Of a stretch of DNA of 64,000 bases, positions 42,985 through 54,284 are shown one piece after another. Under the pieces are notes generated by a model, which saw only the letters and a list, made by a program, of their open reading frames with translations, made no database searches and was not told where the DNA came from. The first letter of the stretch is position 1, and the number at the start of each line of letters is the position of its first letter. The position numbers and the translations under genes were made by a program. This stretch comes from Pestalotiopsis fici W106-1 (lineage: Eukaryota; Ascomycota; Sordariomycetes; Amphisphaeriales; Sporocadaceae): the NCBI RefSeq assembly GCF_000516985.1, contig NW_006917097.1:1612001-1676000 (forward strand), in the 5' to 3' direction.

Positions 42985-44922
42985 ATGCCGCTCAATTTGA
43001 GCTCACTGAGTCTGGAGGCACATGCCCGGCTTGAAAACCTGCCACTGGATATCTTATTGATTATATTCTCCTACCTTGACACGGCCAAGAGCGTGGCAAG
43101 TCTCGGAGTGACATGCAAGAAGCTGCACAATGTGGTCAGAGCCGACGGCTGGCGCACCTTTGTGCGGAGCCACTTCAAAACCCTCTCGCTGCCCCAGGAA
43201 ATTGTCGCGGATGATGACGCTTGGATGCACTGTGCAAGAGACTTGACGTGCCACTCGCGCAGCTGGGACCGCCGCGCCTTTTCCGTGGCATCCTTTGTGG
43301 CGCCGACCAAGAGGCAGCAGCCTCATCGCCATGCTGCTGGACGCGGCGGGCATGGGCATGGGCATGGATCGCATGCCCACCCCGGGGCGAGGACACAGAC
43401 GATTCCTCCGCATATCGTCGTGGCGGCACATTCTACATTTCAAGGGCAACGCGAGCTGGAGACGGTGGCCTGGGGAGCGGGTGAAGATGTTGTGCTGCGC
43501 TCGCGGGTGCTGGGACGCGCCTCGCCCATCTCGGAATCCTGGCTGACAATGGAAGGGGCGCGTACGGGCTTCAGCAGTGGCAAAGACGATGTGACGGCCA
43601 TTTCCATTCTAGGCGATGCAGGTGCTGATCAGAGCCTCCTCGTCGGAAGAGCGAGTGGTCATCTGCATTTGATTTCGGCTCGTGAGGCTGATTTTGGCCG
43701 CTCCATTGCTTCCTTTTGTCCTCAGGCCACGGAGGACGAGGCTGCCAGTATACAACAACGGGACTTGCAAGATTTTGCAATCAACGAGAAAAAGGATAGC
43801 GTTGCGGTTGTTACAAAAGACAACGCCCTACTCTATTCGCTGAACGATTTTCCTATAGCCTCAACCAATGGCGATGACACCTCGAATGTCGTGGTCGCGC
43901 CAAGGGAAGCCCTAGACATGAGGAACATGGAGGGATCTCGCCAATTCAGGCTTCTCCGTACGGTCAAATTCATGGGTAACGGAGACCTGGTCGTGGGCAT
44001 GACGGGCAGTCCAGAGCCGTTGCGATACATTACGAGGACGCCAACAGGACTGGATATGCTCAACGCACCAAAACTGCGTCCATCTCCTCGCTGTTCCGAG
44101 TCCTACATCTACAATGACCGCGACTTGCAAAACGTGCGAGGTCTTCTGCCCATCAGCCCATCAGCGATTGCCGGTGGATTCGGCAACGTTATACTGAGTT
44201 CCTACGATGATGGCACGATTCGGCTGCAAGATTTGCGCAGCTCATCCGCGATCGATACCATTTATCAAGACCACTTTGAGGTCATGACACCCGTAGGACC
44301 TCTTCTGTCCCATGGTCTGGAGAGGTTCATTGCCGGAAGTGCCCGAACTTCGAGCTTGAAGATCTTTGACTTTCGGTGGACCAAGGGATACAATTACACA
44401 GAGGCACTTCCTTGCAGCGAGCGCCCGCTAGAACCGTTGCCGAAGCCGCCAACCATGATCGATTGCCCCAGTCACATGGCCACCCGAAGATGTAATCATC
44501 GTCTTGGTCTATCGTGCAACCGCCATGCTCTTGCCAGGACAGACTTTTACCGACCAAATTGCAATCTATATCTGCCCGTCATCAATCAGTATGCGTCTCC
44601 GATATACTCCCTGGCGAAGCCGTCCGACTTGTCGTCAAACATATACGCCGGACTGGCCGGACAACTCGTCAGAGTTGGTCTGAGAGGCAACATAGATTTC
44701 ATGATCAGTGAGAATACCCTAGAGCGGGTGAATTTCAAGAGGGACCATGCCGGGTACAGCTATCACGAGAGTTCCATCAGTATCATAGAGACGGGAGATG
44801 GTCTGGCTCTGAATGATATCAGTAAGAGCCAGAGGGTCCCAGAGATTCGCAAGCAAAGCCGTGCACCGACTAGGCCTATCTCCAAGGCGGGAAAGTATCG
44901 GCTCGATCTTCTGCTGGTGTAG
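42985..44922 (+). CDS. F-box protein with WD-like repeats
   Basis: The single exon gives 645 aa from the first ATG (MPLNLSSLSLEAH). An F-box at residues 15-60 (LENLPLDILLIIFSYLDTAKSVASLGVTCKKLH) should bind Skp1, making this a substrate receptor of an SCF ubiquitin ligase. The rest has weak beta-propeller character: repeated segments such as GGFGNVILSSYDDGTIRLQDLR and RFIAGSARTSSLKIFDFRW are WD40-like. A Gly/His-rich loop (AGRGGHGHGHGSHAHPG) near residue 115 is encoded by a small GGGCAT repeat and is probably disordered. The substrate is unknown. An in-frame open stretch of 17 codons upstream lacks an ATG, so the start is well defined. Confidence 0.85.
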   Translation: MPLNLSSLSLEAHARLENLPLDILLIIFSYLDTAKSVASLGVTCKKLHNVVRADGWRTFVRSHFKTLSLPQEIVADDDAWMHCARDLTCHSRSWDRRAFSVASFVAPTKRQQPHRHAAGRGGHGHGHGSHAHPGARTQTIPPHIVVAAHSTFQGQRELETVAWGAGEDVVLRSRVLGRASPISESWLTMEGARTGFSSGKDDVTAISILGDAGADQSLLVGRASGHLHLISAREADFGRSIASFCPQATEDEAASIQQRDLQDFAINEKKDSVAVVTKDNALLYSLNDFPIASTNGDDTSNVVVAPREALDMRNMEGSRQFRLLRTVKFMGNGDLVVGMTGSPEPLRYITRTPTGLDMLNAPKLRPSPRCSESYIYNDRDLQNVRGLLPISPSAIAGGFGNVILSSYDDGTIRLQDLRSSSAIDTIYQDHFEVMTPVGPLLSHGLERFIAGSARTSSLKIFDFRWTKGYNYTEALPCSERPLEPLPKPPTMIDCPSHMATRRCNHRLGLSCNRHALARTDFYRPNCNLYLPVINQYASPIYSLAKPSDLSSNIYAGLAGQLVRVGLRGNIDFMISENTLERVNFKRDHAGYSYHESSISIIETGDGLALNDISKSQRVPEIRKQSRAPTRPISKAGKYRLDLLLV

Positions 44923-45255
44923 ATTGGGTTCAGCGACAACAGGTAATAGATCACATAGAAATGCATCAACAGTGTATCAACATGAGCTTTAGAATTTACA
45001 ATCATGTTCTTTTACATAGACTCCTCATCACAATCAATTTCCATTATGAAACAGTGTTGCATAGCAGTGACTATTGGGCGCCTTTTGAGTAGTTGCTCTC
45101 TGGTCACTGTCTGAGGTATCTGATTTCAGTAAATATAATTACAACAGTGTACAGTGCAGCAGAGTACTCGGATGAAAGTTGCGAATGACAACCTCGTAAT
45201 AAACCACGCAGAGTGATAGCAATAAAGACTGAATGATTTCCACGACGCTCATTTT
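44923..45255. other. Convergent intergenic region
   Basis: It contains the 3' ends of the F-box and VPS27 genes. No feature was recognised. Confidence 0.5.
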
Positions 45256-47516
45256 CTAAAGATCAATCAAGCTTTCCTCAACTATGGGTTGTTGTGGTGC
45301 ATGCTGTGGAGCCGAAGGGAAGGATTCTTGGTTGAAGCCTGCCTGATAACCAGGATTTCCAGAAGGATAGGTCTGCGGCTGCTGACCAGTATGTTGAGGT
45401 TGCTGCCAATATGGCTGCTGTTGGTACTGCTGCGGTGCTTGGGCGGGTTGCTGCTGCGTAGGCTGTGTAGGTTGGGATAGCTGTGAGGCAGGAGTCGGGG
45501 GAACTGATTGCTGTGCGTATCCTCCAGGCTGCTGCAGATTGGGATATGGTGAAGGTGTGGCAGGGTCGCCCGCTACACTAGGCGTCTGTCGACCTTGACT
45601 GTGTTGTGGGTTGTTATTGTAATAGAAAGCTGTACTGGGATCAGCAGTGGGTGTGCTGACCGACTCCGGGGCTCTCGGGGGTTGGTTCTGGGTATGAGGC
45701 TCACTGGGAGCACTGGGGGCGTATCCTGGACCAGGATAATGTGCAGGGGCTGAAGGTGTTTGATTTTGCCAGCTATCGCTCCTCTGCGCCTGTTGTTGCT
45801 GAGGATAATGGACAGAGGTCCTTCTATCATATTGGGAGAACTGTGGCTGTGGTGTCTGAGCTGATGGAGGATACTGCTGTGGGGTTGCGTAATGCACCGG
45901 TTGTTCGACACCATAGAAGTTTTCTGCCGGACCTGAGGCACTCGGCACGCTTGCGTGCATGGACGGATATTGGCCAGTAGACTGACGAGGAGCAGGATAA
46001 TTGTATCCAGAGACTGTATGCTGACTATATGTCTTGGACAGCCTATCCTCCAGCATCCGGTCGTAATATCGTACAACTGTGGATAGCTTGGAATGCAGGT
46101 CAAGTAAAGTATCTGCAAGTCATCAATTACACTGTCCTTGATACGGTGGTCGAATAAAACTTACCGTGCTTGCTCATCGTTTCACCATATGTCCGCGCCA
46201 ACTTTGGCCGCAATGTGCCAATAGAATCGTAGAGCTCTTGAATCTGCGGTTCTCGGAGTATGGTACCAGGAGGCTGTGTCTGAAGGCGGTCCACAAGGGT
46301 GGCAAAAAGATTTATGTTTTCTGCCTCCACGGGCGACAGCTCATAGTCATTTTTGGGAAGGGCAAAAGGAGTCGAAGATGATGCGGTGTGACTCTGGCTG
46401 GTGTGTTCCTTGAGCGCCGCAGCATGCTGCTTTTTTTGCTCCTCCATATCAGCCAAAGATGCAGCAATTGCAGCCTTGAGGTCTTCGTCCTCCTCATCGG
46501 CTGATTTACTCGCGTTCGAGGCACCGTTGGTCTTTGGAGCGGTTGCTGTTGTATTTGGGGTGTAACCATGGCCACCTGAGTGACTCTGAACCTCCTCCAA
46601 GCTCATGGCGAGTGCTTTCTTAAGGTCCTCATCAAAAGCCTCATCAACCCGGGCATCGCGTGGCTGCATGGCTGATGTGCTCCTGTTCTTGTGTGGAAAA
46701 GATGAGGTCGTGGGCGTGCGTTCCGGCGGCCCAAAGCCCCCTTTGCCACCCTTATCGGTAAGTTTGGCGTAGCAGCCATCATCGACACGGACGGGTTGCA
46801 TTATACCCAAGTGCGGCAGCGGCAGCGTCTTGGTTGAGCACTGCTGGTCGAAGCAATTACCACAGTTCCGGCAGTGGTGTTTTCGGTTGGTAAAGGTGAA
46901 GGCAGTCCGGCATCGCATACACACGTCCGAGTCGGTCCATTCTGGGGGCGCACTGCTATCAATCATGCTGCTGGCAACGTTCACTCGGGGTGGGAACTGG
47001 AAGCCCTCCCTCTGGAGCGTCTTGTATGTCTCGTCAATGTACTTGAGCTCGTAGCGATTTTCTGTGGCAGCAGCCCAAGACTGAATCAACTCCAGTATCT
47101 TGTTCCGAACGTCCAGGTTCACCGCCGCGGGCCCAACTGCGTGAAGAAGCGAAACCAAGTTGTCCATGAACTCTCGGGAGGCGATCTCGACTAGGAAATG
47201 GGCACCGCCATTCTTGACGCACGTATCGGTCAGGTTCAGAGCACTCAGTTGAGTGTTTGGGTTCTTATTGCCAATGCGACGCTTGAGCGATCGCATGGCT
47301 TCTTTGGGTTGCACAGTCTTGGATCTGATGACATCAGAAATCTCGAGGTTGAGCGCAATGTCCTCCCTACACACGAATACATGGCCAAGGTCAGTATCCA
47401 TAAAGTTTACGGACAGGAGCGACGCATCGCGTGACTTACAGGCTGCTGCCGGTGGCTCTGTCAATCTGCTCGTCCAAGGCCGTGTTGGCCGAGGAAGACC
47501 ACCATCCTCCCATCAT
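45256..47516 (-). CDS. VPS27: Vps27, ESCRT-0 ubiquitin-sorting subunit
   Basis: Three exons, 47516-47440, 47366-46165 and 46112-45256, join in frame to about 711 aa. Domain order is diagnostic. A VHS domain (residues 10-150) comes first. A FYVE finger at about 165-220 has [18 protein letters not shown] and RVDDGC and binds PI3P on endosomes. Two ubiquitin-interacting motifs follow ([33 protein letters not shown]), then the coiled coil that pairs with Hse1. The C-terminal 250 residues are rich in Gln, Pro and Tyr and end in the clathrin box SLIDL. The protein collects ubiquitinated cargo and recruits ESCRT-I. It is divergent from the DOA4 gene, 840 nt away. The start may be the second of two tandem ATGs (47513). 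Confidence 0.96.
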
Positions 47517-48356
47517 TTTGGCGGTGGTATATCGCGGACGGACGGCCTCGTCGTTGTTCAGCGCGAGCTCGATGTAGGCGTCGCAAGTTGTGGCGTCCCT
47601 TCAGGACTGCGTATGGAAAGTCGTGTCGTTGAATAAATGATAGCAACCTCGGAAAATGTAGTTTGGGTGGTCGTGTTTGCTCTGAAGTTTGCTGCAGTGA
47701 TGATTGGTCTTTGTGCTTGTGATTGCGCGGCAACAAGGCAGCACTTTGCAATGTAATGACCGTAATATGCTGCAAGCAATGAGGCTCGAGCATGAACTAC
47801 AGGGATATCTTCCGCCTGAAGCTAGTGCTAAGCTCTGAGCTTTAGGCCCCCGGTTTGAGGCCGACCCACCGAAACCACCCAGCCCAAACCGCCCGCTTTC
47901 ATTCGGTTTGGCGCCCAAGTCCCGCTGCACGACGTCAGCCCCCTCGACTGACACCTCTTACCGTAGATGGATGGATTTGTACCTTGTAGGCAACCTTATG
48001 ACATTCATGTTCCATCCAGACACGATTCAGGGTCTTTTCAGCAGATATTCGTGAATCACTTTACTTTTTTCTATCCCCTGATACTGTTCAAACTGCATCG
48101 GTTCCCTCGTCTGTCGGTGATCTGAGATGTCCGCATCTTGCTTGTAGATTACGCGCAGGCGTCTGCCGCTATACCCACCTATACTGAAGCGAGAGTCATT
48201 CGTTGTAGGGTGACCTCGGCCACCGCTCACCGGACATCGCGAAACACAAGAATGCTGTCTCTTGACGAGAACATCCCCCACGAATACAAACACGACGATA
48301 CCTAGAGCAGGACTATCGTGTCCTCGCCCTGCTATTACTACGCCCATCGACATGAT
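47517..48356. promoter_or_regulatory. Bidirectional promoter region between VPS27 and DOA4
   Basis: An 840-nt divergent region drives two genes of the same endosomal pathway. A minus-strand frame at 48027-48605 overlaps the DOA4 start and is a chance frame. No TATA box is obvious; the inference of a shared promoter rests on layout alone. Confidence 0.4.
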
Positions 48357-51300
48357 ATGACTGTGATGGCTACACCTACTAATGGCCACCATGGCCCAGG
48401 GCGGAAAGAGCCATATCCTCACGTCGACGACTTGACCTCTGTCACGGTGGACCTCGATCCGCACACGCCCCTGCGCAAGGTTCTCGAGACCGGTGATGGC
48501 TGCATGCGCCAGGCCCTCACATTTAGCGATTTTGGGCGCAAGGACCTTGCCCTGCGCGAATATATCAAGGCATTCACCATCGCCGTCGAGAACATCCCGA
48601 AACATAAAGACTATCCGTCCGTCAAGAACGATCGCAGCGATCTGGGAAGACTATATGTCGCCCTGAAAACAAACCTCACGAAACATTCAGCACGATTTGA
48701 CCGAATCAAGGCCGAAATTCGGGAAGATAATAAAAAAAGCGGCGTACAACCGAGAAGCAACTCCGATGCCCTTCTCATGAACCTGCCCAGCGCACCTACA
48801 ACTCTGCCGGGTCGCCATAAAGCAAGCAACAGCGTCAATGGAATCGGTTCATTTGGCTCTAAGCCACCAACGCCATCGCCGGCAAGCGAGACTCTGGGGC
48901 ACAGAAGGAACGGGAGCATGGCTTCACCTCATAAGAATAGGCCTCCAATTCAGCCAAAGCCCCAAGCGCTGCATGGAAATGCGATCAAACCCGCAACGAA
49001 CGGCGTCGGGCAAGATTTGGCAAGCCGATTTGCGAAATTGCGGGTAAATCAAGATGCTTTGGCAGGCACACAAGTTGGCCAAGGAAAGCCAACAGGGCCC
49101 AGAGACATGCCAAGTCGACCGCAAGTGAACAGCGCTGTCCCTACTATGCCGAAGATGCCCGACGCAATATACAGCCCAGCGCGAGGTACAGTCACCAGTG
49201 AGGTGGCAGACCTTCCGTCAAGCACGCCGAGAGGAATGTTTAGTCGAACCAACTCGATCGCGTCAGTTGCGCCATCCTCGGCCAGGAACTCTATTGATAT
49301 TGGCGTACGACCTTCAACGACGGAGCCCTTCTCATCGACAAACACTCCAATGAATGGTCCCACGGCGACACCCGCTTCACCACGGATTCGGATTCCAGCA
49401 GGTCCTACCATTGGGCCCGAGGAGCTACGGGAATATATGCAAAAAGGAGCCAACGTGATTCGAATGCTACTGATAGACGTCCGAAGCCGGGAGGAATTTG
49501 ACGATGGCCACATCATGTCACAAAATACAATCTGTATCGAACCTTCTGTGCTCAGTCGTGGGCACATTTCCGCGGATGACATCGAGGAGAGCATGGGCAT
49601 CGCGCCGGATGAAGAAATGAGAGCTTTTGAGAACCGCGCCAAGTTTGATCTTGTGGTTTTGTACGATGAAGATTCTGTCATTTTGCCAGGTCGTCCCGTT
49701 GAGGACGATCAAGCAACCGCACTCTTCACATTATACCAAGGCTTGGACCAATTCAACTACGGGAGGGAGCTCAGAAACAAGCCAAAGCTACTACGTGGTG
49801 GCGTAGAAGCATGGGCAGACATGTTTGGACGACACAGTCTACAGGAGTCCAAAACATCTGTAGCAGTCAGAGATGGTAAAACTCGTACCAATCTTTCCCG
49901 CTTCAGGCCAGAATATCGACGAAGAGGACGAGCCAGAGCTCAGACGAAGGCTCTGAGACCAGAAGAAATCAAGGAATTTGAAAAGAAAATCAAAGAGGAC
50001 GAAGCAGCAGCTAAATCGCCACAAGATTTTGTAAGATCTACAGCAGACTTCCTTCGCCGTTACCCGTCCGCATCGGAAATCCAACAGTCGATGACAGCTC
50101 CAGTCATCGACACTCAAACGCCCTTCGAGACAGATCTGCCACCGGCTCCCCCTGCTCGGCCGGCACCATCTGTCCCGCGGACCAGCTACAGCGGTCTCAC
50201 CAGCAAGACTGCTGCAGATGAGGTCACTCCAGGTAAGGCTGCGCTGACGGACTCGCCTGCGAGAGACCGACCTACTGGCCTCATCAACCCACACATGAAT
50301 TGTTTCGCCAACTCGGCGATACAAGCTATACTGGCCTCCCCTGGCTTCGCCACGGAACTCGCAAGGAAAGAATGGGCTAATCAATGGAAACCTGCCGTTC
50401 CGACACCTCAATTGATGTCTAGAATACTGGGTAATTTGATAGAGTGGCTTGCTGGTAGGCAGTTTGAATCAATGCAGCCAACAACATTCATGGTAAGAAT
50501 CCAATTCTCATATGTATATTTGCGCCCATGACTGACAAGAGAGCAGAAATACTGCCAATCTATACATCAAGGGTACCGACTGCCTGGGTCTAACAGACTC
50601 TTCAAGTTTGGTGATGGAACTCAGCACGACTCTTCCGAGTTCCTATTCGATTTCGTCTTTTCCCAGTTGGACAATGAGACGAATCGCAGCCGCGACACGA
50701 CTTTTGTCAACTACTCGCAGCCAGGCGAGGATCTGAAGAAGGCAAACAAGGAAAAGGCCCGGTTTTTATCGCCTACGGATCTTGCTATTGAGTCCTGGCG
50801 ACTGTACACGTCATTTCGTGACACGATAATGACTTCTTATTGGGGCGTGTTACACGTGGACAGGAACATCTGCCAAACATGCCACGATTCCGTCGACAGC
50901 TTTGGCTACTCCAACTACTTGGACCTAGGCATCTCAGGCTCCGATCATGACCGATACTTGACCCTGAGAGAGTTGCTGGACGAGCAATACAATACCACAG
51001 AGCTCCGCCGAGCAGATGGAGGGATTGGCTTTGAATGTGGTTCTGAGAAGGGCGAACAACACATGTGCAAAGAAGCGTTCACAAAGCTTGCACGTCTCCC
51101 ACCACTTCTTGCCATTCGCTTCAAGAGATGGGATCACAGCGGAGCCAAAGTCCTGCGCAAAATCAAGTTTGAGGTTGAGAATTTGGACTTGAGCAAGTAC
51201 ACCCTGGACCATTCTGAAAACAGCAACGCGGTGAAATTCGATGGTTTCGGCAAGGAGCACCTCTATGATCTCTATGCCGTCATCACGCATGGAGGAGCAT

Positions 51301-51536
51301 CATCCAATGGAGGACACTACATTGCCCACGTCCGCGACAATGCCGACAAGGAGGGCGTGCGTTGGTTCGTCTGCAATGACAAGGACGTTTACAAGAGAGT
51401 CGTGGGTTCGCGGACCAATACTCCGCTCGAGAGAGATTGGTACGATTGTGCCAACAAGTTTACACCATTCGTAATCTTTTACAAGCGAAAGGACATCCCG
51501 TGGTCCTATGCCAAAGCTATGCCGGGTCTCAAGTAG
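48357..51536 (+). CDS. DOA4: Doa4-type ubiquitin carboxyl-terminal hydrolase with rhodanese domain
   Basis: Two exons, 48357-50492 and 50547-51536, give about 1041 aa. The N-terminal helical region (residues 20-130) is MIT/USP8-dimerisation-like. A rhodanese-like domain at about 360-500 (LLIDVRSREEFDDGHI) lacks an obvious catalytic Cys. The USP domain starts at about 640: GLINPHMNCFANSAIQ holds nucleophile Cys649, the Cys box being NPHMNCF rather than the usual NLGNTCY. The His box is NGGHYIAHV with His969. A Cys pair motif (CQTC) near 820 belongs to the USP zinc-binding finger. In yeast Doa4 removes ubiquitin from cargo before vesicle budding at the multivesicular body, recruited by ESCRT-III/Bro1. 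An ATG three codons downstream is an alternative start. Confidence 0.93.
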
Positions 51537-52099
51537 AGCCTGGGACCTGCAATGAGTCAGCCAATGTTGATCTCACAGGTTGCTATTTTCACATGACTGG
51601 AGGACTTTTTAGAAAATACAGCCCACTGAATGAGCATAATTGTAGTGCAAATGAGGGAGGAAGAAAATTGTCGGTCTGCTCTCGTCTATACCTTTTGTTT
51701 CAGATAGCATATAGCGAGCGCGTTGCATTCTGCGGCGTTCGGGCCCGGAACCAAATACATAGTAATACGTCTTATCCTGTTAGCATGCTGCCCGGGATGA
51801 GTCAAGAGATCACCTTCAGCTTCTGCAGACCACATAGTTCTGTGTCGCCTTTGCTGGGACAATGTGCTTGCAAAATATCATCAGGCAATGACTTCACTGG
51901 CGAGTCTGCACACCATGTCTTACTAAGACAGTATGAACTCAATCTAAGTTCAATATGCTTTATGGGTGTTCCGTCTCGCTGTCCTATATCTACATGCCTT
52001 GCGCCAGATCAGATCATATGCCAACGCCGCGTCAATCAAATGCAATCCTGTATAACGCTCAACAACTCCACTACCCCGTACTCTAATATAACAATACAT
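51537..52099. other. Convergent intergenic region
   Basis: It contains the 3' ends of DOA4 and the acyl-CoA synthetase gene. No feature was recognised, although a plus-strand frame runs through it. Confidence 0.5.
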
Positions 52100-54284
52100 C
52101 TATCCTCTAAAGGCCGCCTCGATCTCCTTTTCGTAGTGTTGTTGCAACTTTCGTCTATTCACCTTGTGTGTGGCCGTGACAAGATTCTAATTTAGAGTCA
52201 GTACGCTTACGATTATAGTAAAAATTGTTTTGAAGGGGGGGAATTGGATGATAGGGTGGCAATCGAACCCTGAAGAAACTCACATTTACTGGTGTCCACT
52301 CGTCGTCGACAATGATGACGTTACTAATCATCTCCAGTCCGCTCAGACCTCCTCTCTTGGCAGCATCAATCAAGTCCTTCAAGACGGCGTCCTTGACTTG
52401 CTTGTCGTGGTACATGCTCTTCTCGTCCACGCCCAGGCTCTCGGCGAGCTCCGTGAGGTGTTTCTCGTTGGGGCTGACAATGGCAATGGCTCGGGGGTGC
52501 GACGAGTCGCCGTGGACCATCAGGTTCTGCACGAATTGGCTGCCTCGATAGATGGCCTCGACCCTTTCGAGCGCAATGTACTCTCCGCCCTGCATCTTGA
52601 CGAGGTTCTTGACGCGATCAATGACCTTTATGTGTCCGTTGGAGTCAATCTCACCAATGTCACCTGTCTTGAACCACCCGTCGGGCGTGATGGCCTTTTT
52701 CGTCTCTTCGGGGTTTTCGTAGTACCCCTTGAGCACGGGCTTGCCTCGCAACAGGATCTCACCCTGCGGCGGTGTTGAGGCGGTACTATAATTCAGCTCC
52801 GGAAGGCTAACGAGCTTGAGCTCGACAGCACTCGGCACGGGACCGATGGCGTGAGGTGTCCATTGTAGCGGCGATCCCAGGGCACCGCTGGCGCAGGTTT
52901 CGGTCAGACCGTATCCAGCGATCATTGGCGCGAGTACCATGGACATGAAATGCAACGTGCCCTGGGAGATTCCAGATGCACCATTAAATATGAAGCGTAA
53001 TCTACCTCCCGTCATTTCCCGGACCTTGCCAAAGACCACATTGTCCAAGAGAGTGGCACCAGGAAGGCCATACGATACCAAGGTAGACTTGAGATTGTAG
53101 GCACCCCAGAACATGGCCTTGGTAATAGCAGCAGCAGAGTTGACTTTGGCCTCGACGCCCTTTCTGACCGTCTCCCATACCTGGGGAACGCCAACCATGG
53201 CAGTGGGTTTCAGCTCCCGTAGGTCACCAGCACAGTTGCGCATACTCGTGTCCGTCAGCGTGCGGTGCGAACCGTATCCTAATGTACCTCCGACAAAGAT
53301 GGCCAGGTTCTCGAGGCAGAGTTCAAAGATGTGCGCCAGGGGCAGATAAGCAAGTACGACGTCGTCAGAGGAGATGGCCTCTTCGACGTTGCTGTGAAGA
53401 CCTGCGATTGATGCGATAATGGCCTCGTGGGTGATGGGCACGCCCTTTGGCGGACCGGTCGAACCAGATGTGTACATAATGCAGTATAGGTCGGAAGGCT
53501 TGGGGGCCACTGGTGCCGTCGGATTCGCTTCGCCCAGCGCACGGAGCTCGCTGAACGAAATGACCTGCAATTGGGGATGCGCCTCTTTGAATGAGCTCAG
53601 TTCCGAACCGCTCATGGGCATGAGCGATTCGTCATTGTAGATGAGGACCTCGACGTCTTTTGCGGACTTGAGAGCAGCAGATGCTGTCTTCAGCAGTTGG
53701 GGATCGGTATACATGGCCTTGGCCTTTGTCTGAACCAGGGAATGTTGTACGCCATCGGGTCCCAGGGTATCGTAGGCGGTTGCGATCGTGACCGACTGCG
53801 ATGAGCAGGCGTGCGAGAGGCAGAGCCAATTCGCGCTCGTGGAAGCAAAAATGTGCACCTTGTCCTGTGGTTCCAAGCCCAACTTGCGTAGTCCGGCTCC
53901 GACCTGCAACACCCGCCTCTCATATTCCGTGTATGTGAGGTAGGAATATTCCGAAAGCTCAAAGTACTGCCACTCCTTGTCCACTTTTGTCGTTTGTCCG
54001 TCGACAATCTTTTCCACCTTCTTGACTTCCTTGTGTATCTTGACGAGTTGTCTCGAGCCTATGGCGTGCAAGTCGGCATATTTCCCGGTACTGTGCTTCA
54101 CCAGCTCGAATATCGTGGAGACATTGGGTGCAGGCTTCTCAATGAGGCCGTTCTTGGCCTTGATGTTTCGGTAGGGAGCAGTCTCGCCATCTTTGGCCAG
54201 CTCGCCCGGTGATTGGATCGAGTAGGGCGGCTGTTGGACGAGGTGTAGAGGTGTAACACCATGTTTTTGCGTTGGTAGACTCAT
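52100..54284 (-). CDS. FAA1: Long-chain fatty-acid CoA ligase (Faa1/Faa4 type)
   Basis: Two exons, 54284-52284 and 52186-52100, give about 695 aa, the normal length for the family. The enzyme activates long-chain fatty acids with ATP to acyl-CoA for lipid synthesis, beta-oxidation and protein acylation. The AMP-binding P-loop is YTSGSTGPPKGVP. Further signatures are YLPLAHIFE, GYGLTETCA, DGWFKTGDIGEI and the adenylate-forming motif VIDRVKNLVKMQGGEYIALE. The C-terminal exon supplies LVTATHKVNRRKL, with the Lys used in the adenylation step. In-frame sequence extends upstream to 54410, but MSLPTQKHG matches the usual start. It could be Faa1 or Faa4; the two cannot be told apart by eye. Confidence 0.94.

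Noticed and set aside
48027..48605. A 192-codon minus-strand frame across the DOA4 start
   Set aside because: It overlaps the conserved DOA4 N-terminus in antisense and lacks protein-like features.
51437..52195. A 252-codon plus-strand frame downstream of DOA4
   Set aside because: It starts inside DOA4 in another frame and runs through the 3' region; cysteine-rich, low-information composition and no domain.
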